Shown here: piece after piece, positions 57,454 to 64,000 of the stretch
How positions within the stretch are numbered: position 1 is the first letter of the stretch
Layout of the letters: every line of letters starts with the position of its first letter
Origin: Streptomyces reniochalinae
GTDB taxonomy: Bacteria; Actinomycetota; Actinomycetes; Streptomycetales; Streptomycetaceae
Direction: 5' to 3'
DNA length: 64,000 bases
NCBI RefSeq assembly: GCF_003323735.1
Contig: NZ_QOIM01000046.1
Coordinates: forward strand, 62,001-126,000
Made by a program: the position numbers and the translations under genes
The notes under the pieces: generated by a model
Told to the model about the DNA's origin: nothing
Databases searched by the model: none
Seen by the model: the letters and a program-made list of their open reading frames with translations, nothing else

Positions 57454-59118
57454 GTGACCAGACGGAAGGCGGCCATAGCCGCCGCCGGCACCCTCGCCGC
57501 CGGAGCCCTCACGGCCGGCCTCATATCCGTACCGAACGCATTCGCCGACGGTACCGGCACCCACGCGCAGAACACCGGGCGGCACGGCTCCGCCGAGGCC
57601 CGCGGCGTCCACAAGGCGGCGGCACGCGCCGCCCGCGCCGGTGTCGACTGGAAGGACTGCCCCGCGGACTGGGGCCTGAAGGACGGCGTCGAGTGCGGCT
57701 GGGTGACCGTGCCGCTCGACTACGCCAAGCCCGACGGCAAGAAGATCAAACTCGCCGTCGACCGGGCCCGCAGCACCGGTGGCAAGGGCAAGCGGCAGGG
57801 CTCCCTCGTCTACAACCCGGGCGGCCCCGGCGGCTCCGGGCTCGCCTTCCCCAACCGCATCCCGGACAAGAACCCGCTGTGGGCCAAGGCCGCCACCGCC
57901 TACGACTTCGTCGGCTTCGACCCGCGCGGCGTCGGCCACTCCGCACCCATCTCCTGCGCAGAACCCCAGGAGTGGGTCAAGGCCCCCAAGGCCGACCCGG
58001 TGCCCGACAGCGAGGCCGACAAGCGCGCCCAGCGCAAGCTCGCCAAGGAGTACGCGGACGGCTGCAAGGAGCGCAGCGGCGGCCTCCTTGCGCAGATGAC
58101 CACGCCCAACACGGCCCGCGACCTCGACGTCATCCGTGCAGCGCTCGGCGACAAGAAGCTCAACTACCTCGGCGTCTCCTACGGCACCTACCTGGGCGGC
58201 GTCTACGCGGAGCTGTTCCCGGGGCACATCCGCCGGATGATCACCGACAGCGTCGTCAACCCCTCCCCGAAGAAGATCTGGTACGACGTCAACCTCGACC
58301 AGGACATCGCCTTCCAGACCCGCTGGGACGACTGGAAGAAGTGGGTGGCCAAGCACGACGACGTCTACGGCATCGGCTCGACGCCCGAGAAGATCGAGGC
58401 CAAGTGGCGCGAGCTGCGCTCCACGGCGAAGAAGGACCCCATCGGCGGTGTCGTCGGCCCCTCCGAGCTGCTGGGCTTCTTCCAGAGCGCCCCGTACTAC
58501 GACTCCGCCTGGGCCGAGGTCGCCTCGGTGTGGGCCGCCTACCTCAAGGGTGACGAGAAGCCGCTGGTCGAGGCCGCGGGCCCCGACATGGCGGACGTCG
58601 AGGGCAACAAGGCCAGCGAGAACAGCAACGCCGTCTACAACGCCGTCGAGTGCAACGACGCGCAGTGGCCGCGCGACTGGAAGACCTGGGACCGTGACAG
58701 CACCCGGCTTCACGAGAAGTACCCGTTCCTGACCTGGTCCAACGCCTGGATGAACTACCCGTGCGCCGTCTGGCCGCTGGGGCAGCACAAGCCGCTGAAC
58801 ATCCACGCCAAGACCTCGCACCCGGTGCTGATGATCCAGGCCACCCGCGACGCTGCCACCCCCTACCCCGGTGGCGTCGAGCTGCACAAGCGGCTCAAGG
58901 GCTCCCGCCTGATCACCGAGAAGGGCGCGGGCTCGCACGGCATCACCAACCTGGAAAACGACTGCATCAACAAGCGTGTCGACGCCTACCTGCTCAAGGG
59001 CACCGTCGACGCCAAGGACGTGACCTGCTCGCCGCACGCCGAGCCGCAGCCGGTCAAGTCCGCGGCCAAGGCGTCGGCGAAGGCCAAGGCCGCAGCCGTG
59101 CCCGCCCGCACTCCGTGA
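57454..59118 (+). CDS. tap: Secreted tripeptidyl aminopeptidase (S33, alpha/beta hydrolase)
   Basis: The 554-residue protein has a signal peptide (RRKAAIAAAGTLAAGALTAG, cut near AFADG), then the S33 family parts: WVTVPLDYAKPDGKKIKLAV, LVYNPGGPGGSGLAFPNRIP (oxyanion), FDPRGVGHS, the nucleophile Ser242 in LGVSYGTYLGGVYAELFPGH, acid in MIQATRDAATPYPGG and His in GAGSHGITN. The C-terminal family domain contains CNDAQWP and CAVWPL cysteines. It cuts tripeptides from the N-terminus of extracellular peptides. The last 25 residues are Lys/Ala-rich. A strong terminator follows. Confidence 0.93.
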   Translation: MTRRKAAIAAAGTLAAGALTAGLISVPNAFADGTGTHAQNTGRHGSAEARGVHKAAARAARAGVDWKDCPADWGLKDGVECGWVTVPLDYAKPDGKKIKLAVDRARSTGGKGKRQGSLVYNPGGPGGSGLAFPNRIPDKNPLWAKAATAYDFVGFDPRGVGHSAPISCAEPQEWVKAPKADPVPDSEADKRAQRKLAKEYADGCKERSGGLLAQMTTPNTARDLDVIRAALGDKKLNYLGVSYGTYLGGVYAELFPGHIRRMITDSVVNPSPKKIWYDVNLDQDIAFQTRWDDWKKWVAKHDDVYGIGSTPEKIEAKWRELRSTAKKDPIGGVVGPSELLGFFQSAPYYDSAWAEVASVWAAYLKGDEKPLVEAAGPDMADVEGNKASENSNAVYNAVECNDAQWPRDWKTWDRDSTRLHEKYPFLTWSNAWMNYPCAVWPLGQHKPLNIHAKTSHPVLMIQATRDAATPYPGGVELHKRLKGSRLITEKGAGSHGITNLENDCINKRVDAYLLKGTVDAKDVTCSPHAEPQPVKSAAKASAKAKAAAVPARTP

Positions 59119-59158
59119 CGCCGTCCGTCAGGGACACGCGCTGAAGGCAGGCAGCCGC

Positions 59159-59192
59159 GAGGGGCGGACCGGGCAACTCGGGTCCGCCCCTC
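59159..59192 (+). terminator. Terminator after the tripeptidyl aminopeptidase gene
   Basis: GAGGGGCGGACC (59159-59170) pairs perfectly with GGTCCGCCCCTC (59181-59192), a 12-bp stem with a 10-base loop 40 bases after the stop. It may also stop transcription arriving from the convergent pseudogene. Confidence 0.8.
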
Positions 59193-59201
59193 AGCCGTTC
59201 C

Positions 59202-59704
59202 TCACCTTCCGCGTGAGGCCAGCCAGCGGTCCTCGGCCGCATAGTCGAACAGTTGCTCCATCGGCTCGTATGCCTCGGCCATCTTCGGCAGGGCCTCGCG
59301 CACGTCCCGGCCCCGGATGTGGCCGGCCAGCCACTCCACCGCCGCGGGCAGCGCCTGCTCGTACGTGGTCACAGGTACCCCAACTTCCGCTCCGCGGCCG
59401 TCATGTCCAGCGCCAGCGGATGCGGCAGCGACCAGGGGGTGAGGCCCACCGACGGCGCGTCGGCGGGCGGCGCGCCGTCCAGCAGTACGCTCTCGCACTC
59501 CCAGCCGAGCACCTGGTCGTGCACTTGCGCGATCCTTGCGACCGTCGGCGCCTGCGGATCCGCGGCGTTCAGCACCCGCGACCCGGGCCGGCGCCCGGCC
59601 AGCCGCACCAGCTCCGCGACGTTGTCCACGTGTACCGGGTGGAAACGGCTCTCCCCGCTGTACGCCAGCACCCGCACCCGGCGCCCGTCCAGCCACCGCT
59701 TGAC
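59202..59704 (-). pseudogene. Truncated, frameshifted NAD-dependent epimerase/dehydratase
   Basis: The minus strand encodes the C-terminal third of an extended-SDR protein: RFHPVHVDNVAELVRLAGRR, SRVLNAADPQAPTVARIAQV and ALDMTAAERKLGYL before a stop at 59369. In the next frame the family tail continues as PVTTYEQALPAAVEWLAGHI to 59202, so a small deletion at about 59370 caused the frameshift. The Rossmann half with GxxGxxG and YxxxK is missing; the frame runs up against the PlsC stop. It cannot be active. Confidence 0.75.
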
Positions 59705-59705
59705 G

Positions 59706-60473
59706 TCAGCGGCCCGCGCGTCGCCGCCCGGTGGATCCGGCCCCGCTCGCGGGTCCCCGCGAGCGCCCCTTGGGACGTTTGCCGCGGGCGCGCTCCTCTG
59801 CCTGCGCCGCCTTCGCGTCGGGGGCGTACATGTCCACGTACTCCTGCCCCGACAGCCGCAGGATCTCGTGGATGATCTCGTCTGTGGCCGCCCGCAGCAC
59901 CGTCCGCTCGTTCTCCATGCCCGCGAAACGGGAGAAGTCCAGCGGCTCGCCGAACCTGATGGTCACCCGCCCCATGCGCGGCAACTTACGGCCAGGGGGC
60001 TGGAGTTCGAACGTGCCGACCATCGCGCACGGCACCACCTTCACGCCCGCGCCGAGCGCCATCGCCGCCACGCCGACCCGGCCCTTGTAGAGGCGGCCGT
60101 CGTGCGAGCGGGTGCCCTCCGGGTAGATGCCGAGCAACTCGCCCCTGCGCAGCACCCGCAGACCCTCGTCGATGGCGGCCTGCCCCGCCCCCTTGCCCGA
60201 ACGGTCGACGGGAATCTGCCCCACGCTGTGGAAGAAGGCCGCCGTCAGCCGTCCTTTGAGACCAGGACCCGTGAAGTACTCGGCCTTGGCGAGGAACGTG
60301 ATGCGGCGCTTGAGGATGGCGGGCATCACGAAGTGGTCGGAGAAGGACAGATGGTTCCCCGCCACGATCGCCGCGCCCTCCAACGGCACGTTCTCCAGGC
60401 CCTCGATCCGGGGCCGGAAGACCAGCCGCAACAGCGGCCCCAGCAGCACGTACTTGAGCACGTAATAGAACAC
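59706..60473 (-). CDS. plsC: 1-acyl-sn-glycerol-3-phosphate acyltransferase family protein
   Basis: The 255-residue PlsC-like enzyme has the acyltransferase motifs NHLSFSDHFVMPAI (HX4D, residues about 41-47), KAEYFTGPGLKGRLTAAFFH, IYPEGTRSHDGRLYKGR (EGTR) and VVPCAMVGTFE. It acylates lysophosphatidic acid or a related lipid at the membrane. A Lys/Arg-rich tail ends the protein. GTG 60471-60473 starts MFYYVLKYVLLGPLLRLVFR, a membrane-contacting helix. The truncated epimerase follows directly. Confidence 0.9.
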   Translation of the reverse strand: MFYYVLKYVLLGPLLRLVFRPRIEGLENVPLEGAAIVAGNHLSFSDHFVMPAILKRRITFLAKAEYFTGPGLKGRLTAAFFHSVGQIPVDRSGKGAGQAAIDEGLRVLRRGELLGIYPEGTRSHDGRLYKGRVGVAAMALGAGVKVVPCAMVGTFELQPPGRKLPRMGRVTIRFGEPLDFSRFAGMENERTVLRAATDEIIHEILRLSGQEYVDMYAPDAKAAQAEERARGKRPKGRSRGPASGAGSTGRRRAGR

Positions 60474-60837
60474 CGGTCGCTCCCTCGGGCCCTACGCGAG
60501 CGGCTCGGCTGCCGGCCCGCCGCAGGCGCCCGGGCCCGCCCGGCGACTCCGGGCCGTAGCTATGCCTGACCGCCCGCGAGCAGATCCGATCGGGTCCATG
60601 CTGACTCCCTGCTGACGTGCCCGGCATGACCGGCGTGCCTGGCATGGTTGACGTGCCTGACGCGCTGACGACCTGCCAGATCGTGTGATCGTCGTGTGAT
60701 CCAGGTAACGATCGTAGCCCCTCGCGGCGGAGGCTCGGTTCCCGCCGCCGTGGCCCGTCCGAGAACGACGCGGACCCCCGCCCGGCCCTGGCCGGTGCGG
60801 TGTGAGCCCAGGTGGCCCGGTCCGGATCGCCGGCCCG

Positions 60838-60960
60838 TACGGCCGCGATCACGGCGAGGTGCCGGACCAGGAGCGCGGCGGCGGTGTCGGCGTCGCGAGC
60901 CGGCGCCGCCTCCTCCAGCCTGCGGTGTTCCTCGGCGCTGTCCCGGTCGCGGCGCAGTGC
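60838..60960 (-). pseudogene. FCD-domain end of a GntR (FadR-type) regulator
   Basis: The minus strand reads ALRRDRDSAEEHRRLEEAAP then ARDADTAAALLVRHLAVIAA, the typical last helices of the FCD ligand domain in FadR-type GntR regulators. The helix-turn-helix and most of the FCD domain are absent. It joins the neighbouring SCO6745-like fragment directly at 60960/60961. Confidence 0.65.
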
Positions 60961-61193
60961 TCGTCCGGGTCCTGTTCGACGCGCTCGCGCGCCGCCCTGC
61001 CGGCGTCGGCGACGAGGGCCTCGGAGCCGAGCCGGCCGCGCCGGGCGAGGCGAGCCGTCGCCGCGCTCCACTCCGCGTCGTCCCACTGACGGGTCGCTCG
61101 TGCGAGGGCGGTCGCGACGCGACCGGTGGCGGCGTGCAGGACGAGGCAGTCGCACGGGCCGAGAGCGCTGTCGGCGAGGACGACGAGTGGACC
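60961..61193 (-). pseudogene. C-terminal fragment of an SCO6745-like protein
   Basis: The minus strand encodes GPLVVLADSALGPCDCLVLH, AATGRVATALARATRQWDDA, EWSAATARLARRGRL and DAGRAARERVEQDPDE. This matches from memory the helical C-terminus of SCO6745-family proteins (LHTATGR...ATRGWxxEEW...LxxRGLL). The N-terminal two-thirds are missing. The fragment is fused without spacer to a piece of a GntR regulator, so a deletion probably joined two genes. Confidence 0.6.
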
Positions 61194-61238
61194 CGCCCCC
61201 AGGCGGGAGCACTAAGGGACGGGCCCGGCCCGAGGTGC

Positions 61239-62423
61239 TCAGGCGGCCCGTTTGCCGGGGCGGTGACGGCGGCGGCCGTGTCCGGAGCCCTCCGGCTCCG
61301 CCCGCCTCGCCTCCACGGCCTCCTCATTGCCCTCGTCGCCCTCGACAGTGGGCTCCCCCTCGCCGCGCTCGGCGGCGTCCTCCGCCGTGGGGAGCCCGGT
61401 CACCTGCAACTCCGGGAGCATCATGGCCGCATCACGCGGCGGAGCGGCGGGATCCGGCGGCAGGGACCCCGAGAACCCGGCGAGTGGGCCCGCGGGGTCC
61501 GGCGAGGCCGCCTCGGCGCGCGACCTCCGGCCCTGGGGAGCGGACCGGAAAGTGCGGGCGACCTCCTCCCGCGGGCCGCGCCGGGCCGCGGGTCCCCGCG
61601 CGTCCTTCTCTGTCGCGCCCGCTGCGGCGCCCGGCGCGGAGGCATCCGTGCCCTCCGCGTCGGGTTGCTGCGCGCGCTCCAGGAAGCGCAGGAGTTCGAC
61701 GGGGAAGGGGAGTACGAGAGTGGAGTTCTTCTCTGCGGCGACAGCCGTGATGGTCTGCAACAGCCTCAGTTGCAGGGCCGCGGGCTGCACCGACATCTGC
61801 TCGGCCGCTTCCGCCAGCCGCTTGGAGGCCTGGAGTTCCGCGTCCGCGTTGATGACCCGGGCCCGGCGTTCACGGTGTGCCTCGGCCTGCCGGGCCATGG
61901 ACCGTTTCATGGTGTCGGGCAGCGACACGTCCTTGATCTCCACGCGGTCGATCTGCACACCCCAGTCGACGGCCGGGCTGTCGATCATCAGCTCCAGACC
62001 CTGGTTGAGCTTCTCCCGGTCCGAGAGCAGATCGTCCAGATCGCTCTTTCCGATGATCGACCGCAGCGAGGTCTGAGCCATCTGCGAGACGGCGAACTGG
62101 TAGTCCTCGACCCGGATCACCGCGTCCGCCGGTTTCACCACCTTGAAGTAGACGACCGCGTCCACGCGGACCGTCACGTTGTCCCGCGTGATGCCCTCCT
62201 GCGCGGGAACGGGCATGGTGATGATCTGCATGTTCACCTTGCGCAGCCGGTCGACGAACGGGACGACGAGCGTCACCCCCGGTCGTCGTACCTCTCCCAG
62301 CAGCCGTCCCAGGCGCAGCACGACCCCGCGTTCGTACTGCTTGATCACGCGCACCGACGACAGAACGCCCAGGAGCGCGAGCGCGGCGACGACCACGATG
62401 ACAGTTATCAGCACTTCCGGCAT
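61239..62423 (-). CDS. Slipin (SPFH/band-7 membrane protein)
   Basis: The 394-residue protein has an N-terminal membrane hairpin (MPEVLITVIVVVAALALLGV) and an SPFH domain: SVRVIKQYERGVVLRLGRLL, RRPGVTLVVPFVDRLRKVNM, IGKSDLDDLLSDREKLNQGL, DWGVQIDRVEIKDVSLPDTM and the coiled REARARVINADAELQASKRL-like helix. Slipins form large membrane rings and organise lipid microdomains. The last 140 residues are disordered and charged, longer than in typical slipins. No NfeD partner is adjacent. The gene is divergent from the DUF5996 gene. Confidence 0.9.
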   Translation of the reverse strand: MPEVLITVIVVVAALALLGVLSSVRVIKQYERGVVLRLGRLLGEVRRPGVTLVVPFVDRLRKVNMQIITMPVPAQEGITRDNVTVRVDAVVYFKVVKPADAVIRVEDYQFAVSQMAQTSLRSIIGKSDLDDLLSDREKLNQGLELMIDSPAVDWGVQIDRVEIKDVSLPDTMKRSMARQAEAHRERRARVINADAELQASKRLAEAAEQMSVQPAALQLRLLQTITAVAAEKNSTLVLPFPVELLRFLERAQQPDAEGTDASAPGAAAGATEKDARGPAARRGPREEVARTFRSAPQGRRSRAEAASPDPAGPLAGFSGSLPPDPAAPPRDAAMMLPELQVTGLPTAEDAAERGEGEPTVEGDEGNEEAVEARRAEPEGSGHGRRRHRPGKRAA

Positions 62424-62668
62424 ATCGGCACCTACCGTCCAAAGCGGCTGTTACCAGCGTAGGTCGGCCCTGCGTGTTCGGGCGAGTGGACGGCTGAGGG
62501 GACCTTCCCGCGCACCCGCACCTCCCCGAATCCGTCACACACAGTCGAAGGTTAGGCGACCCACCGTGACCACGACCCCTTCCGAGTTGCCCCCGCTCCG
62601 CGCCGGGCCGAACCTGGGAAAGCCGTGGGGGCGGCGCGTTCGTGACGCCGAGCCGGGAAGGCGCAACG

Positions 62669-63610
62669 GTGACCCAGACACCTCGCACAAGGCAGGATTG
62701 GCCCCGTCTGCGGGTGGCGGACTGGTCCGAGACCAGAGACACCCTGCACATGTGGACCCAGATCGTCGGCAAGGTACGGCTCGCACACGCGCCGCTGGTC
62801 AACCACTGGTGGCAGGTCACCTTCTACGTCAGCGCGCGGGGGCTGACCACGTCGAGCATCCCGTACGGCACCGGCGCCTTCGAGATCGAGTTCGACTTCG
62901 TCGACCACCGGCTGCACATCCGTACCAGCGACGGCGGCACGCGGGACGTCGCCCTGGCGCCCAAGCCGGTGGCCCGGTTCCACCACGAGACGATGCGGGC
63001 CCTGGACGAGCTGGGCATCGAAGCCCCGATCCAGGACCACCCGAACGAGGTCGAACCGGCGATCCCCTTCACGGAGGACCTCCGGCACGCCTCCTACGAC
63101 GCGGAAGCGGCGCACCTGTTCTGGCGTCAACTGCTTCAGGCAGACCGCGTCATGGGTGCTTTCAGAGCCCGCTTCGCGGGCAAGGTCAGCCCTGTGCACT
63201 TCTTCTGGGGCGCCATGGACCTGGCCTGCACCCGGTTCTCCGGACGCTCCGCCCCCACCCACCCTGGCGGTGCCCCCAACTGTGGGGACTGGGTCATGGT
63301 CGAGGGCTACTCACGGGAACTGAGCAGCTGCGGGTTCTGGCCGGGCGGGGGAGAGGAGGGCGCCTTCTACGCGTACGCCTACCCCGAACCCGACGGCTTC
63401 CGCTCCCACCCCGTCGCACCCGCCGACGCGCACTACAGCCCGCAGAACGGGCAGTATCTGCTGCCCTACGAGGCGGTGCGCACCGCCGACGACCCGGACG
63501 CGGCGCTGATGTCCTTCCTCCAGACCACCTACGAGGCAGCCGCCGACAACGGCGGCTGGGACAGACCGGCACTCGAAACCGACCCGGACCGCTGGAACGA
63601 GCGCCGCTGA
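62669..63610 (+). CDS. DUF5996 family protein
   Basis: GTG 62669 after GGGAAGG gives 313 residues. The protein has RLRVADWSETRDTLHMWTQI, LVNHWWQVTFYVSARGLTTS, FEIEFDFVDHRLHIRTSDGG, SPVHFFWGAMDLACTRFSGR, and SSCGFWPGGGEEGAFYAYAY, all conserved blocks of DUF5996. It is a cytosolic protein of about 300 residues found across actinobacteria and proteobacteria. Its role is unknown; the Trp/His-rich core suggests a buried ligand pocket. A longer frame from 62642 has no better ribosome site. Confidence 0.85.
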   Translation: MTQTPRTRQDWPRLRVADWSETRDTLHMWTQIVGKVRLAHAPLVNHWWQVTFYVSARGLTTSSIPYGTGAFEIEFDFVDHRLHIRTSDGGTRDVALAPKPVARFHHETMRALDELGIEAPIQDHPNEVEPAIPFTEDLRHASYDAEAAHLFWRQLLQADRVMGAFRARFAGKVSPVHFFWGAMDLACTRFSGRSAPTHPGGAPNCGDWVMVEGYSRELSSCGFWPGGGEEGAFYAYAYPEPDGFRSHPVAPADAHYSPQNGQYLLPYEAVRTADDPDAALMSFLQTTYEAAADNGGWDRPALETDPDRWNERR

Positions 63611-63673
63611 GCGCGCGGGCGCCCGGCCGCCGTCCCCCGGCCCCTCAGGCACCAGCCACCAGGAGGTACTGCC

Positions 63674-64000
63674 GTGACATGCTTCGACCGACGTGATCTC
63701 GGACTGCTCAGCTTGCGCCTGGGCACGGGCGGCGTGCTGTTCGCCCACGGCGCCCAGAAGCTCTTCGGCTGGTTCTCGGGCCACGGCCTGGAGGGCACCG
63801 CCCAGTTCATGGAGTCGCTCGGCTACAAGCCGGGCAAGGCGTCCGCGCTGGCCTCCGGCCTCGCGGAGGCCGGAGGCGGGGCGCTGCTCGCCCTCGGGTT
63901 CGCCACCCCGGCGGCGGGCGCGGCGGTGGTCGGCGGCATGGCCGGAGCGGCCGCGGTCCACGCCCCCAACGGTTTCTTCAACACCTCGGGCGGCTACGAA
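63674..64000 (+). CDS. DoxX-family membrane protein (3' end cut by window edge)
   Basis: GTG 63674 follows a perfect AGGAGG by seven bases. The 109 visible codons show LLSLRLGTGGVLFAHGAQKL and FGWFSGHGLEGTAQFMESLG, the standard DoxX opening, with three hydrophobic helices by residue 100. DoxX proteins are four-helix membrane proteins linked to thiosulfate oxidation or redox homeostasis, and the exact role varies. The stop lies outside the window. It is 63 bases downstream of the DUF5996 gene on the same strand. Confidence 0.88.
   Translation, partial: MTCFDRRDLGLLSLRLGTGGVLFAHGAQKLFGWFSGHGLEGTAQFMESLGYKPGKASALASGLAEAGGGALLALGFATPAAGAAVVGGMAGAAAVHAPNGFFNTSGGYE

Larger units (their letters stand above)
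60474..61238. other. Gene-poor interval with decayed fragments
   Basis: This 765-base interval has no intact gene. It should hold the plsC promoter at its left end. Two minus-strand protein fragments (60838-60960 and 60961-61193) are readable inside it. Short direct repeats such as GTGTGATC (about 60675-60700) lie between them and plsC, and could be old operator sites. Confidence 0.6.

Overview
The window looks like core chromosome from a Streptomyces or very close relative. Base composition is very G+C-rich throughout, GTG and TTG starts are common, one gene carries a rare TTA (bldA-type) codon, and the gene families are typical of the genus: an SCO6745-like remnant, DUF6343 and DUF6011 proteins, F420/LLM oxidoreductases, an ECF41-type sigma factor, a chaplin-like secreted peptide and a GlnR-type urease promoter. 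The order tripeptidyl aminopeptidase / urease / biotin / purB matches, from memory, one conserved block of Streptomyces chromosomes. I saw no tRNA or rRNA gene, CRISPR array, insertion sequence or prophage.

Layout. 1-4.5 kb: a DMT transporter cut by the left edge, small proteins, and uppP next to a TVP38/VTT protein. 4.9-10.6 kb: a degenerate EF-Tu-like GTPase, a spermidine-synthase-like protein, a Gln/Pro-rich membrane protein, a thioesterase, DedA, and two left-handed beta-helix proteins. 10.6-14.5 kb: a divergent EamA transporter / XRE-cupin regulator pair with a strong inverted repeat, then YbaK, GNAT, CoA-binding and YigZ proteins. 14.6-19.4 kb: sbcDC and a long-stem terminator. 19.4-30 kb: DUF885 peptidase, ACT-GNAT fusion, DUF1990, PhoD, a 1018-residue TPR protein, YceI. 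30-35 kb: ECF41 sigma factor, SDR, HutC-type GntR, ROK regulator, a TTA-containing gene. 34.8-42.4 kb: DNA glycosylase, purB, SGNH hydrolase, a CNNM pair, LLM oxidoreductase and a ribbon-helix-helix/Fic-like toxin-antitoxin pair. 42.5-46.5 kb: bioB-bioA-bioD, with a decayed bioF upstream on the opposite strand. 46.7-52.3 kb: an RsbW-like ATPase, clpP, an orphan Phd antitoxin, M28 aminopeptidase, and a TetR/permease pair. 52.5-59.1 kb: ureABCFGD and a secreted tripeptidyl aminopeptidase. 59.2-64 kb: pseudogene remnants, PlsC, slipin, DUF5996 and a DoxX protein cut by the right edge.

How it fits together. The urease operon (structural ureABC, accessory ureFGD, no ureE) follows a promoter region with GlnR-like elements and an 18-bp palindrome, consistent with nitrogen control. 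The biotin operon keeps the last three steps but bioF carries several lesions, so de novo synthesis here would need a bioF copy elsewhere or imported 7-keto-8-aminopelargonate. Several regulators sit beside clear dyads: XRE-cupin, GntR, TetR and the antitoxin. Several small genes have a -10-like element ending about seven bases before the start codon and are probably leaderless. The most unusual items are the degenerate-motif Fic-like toxin pair, the bioF ruin, a probable CTG start coupling the glycosylase to purB, the clpP palindrome and the Pro-Glu tail on UreG. I found no clear large new system.
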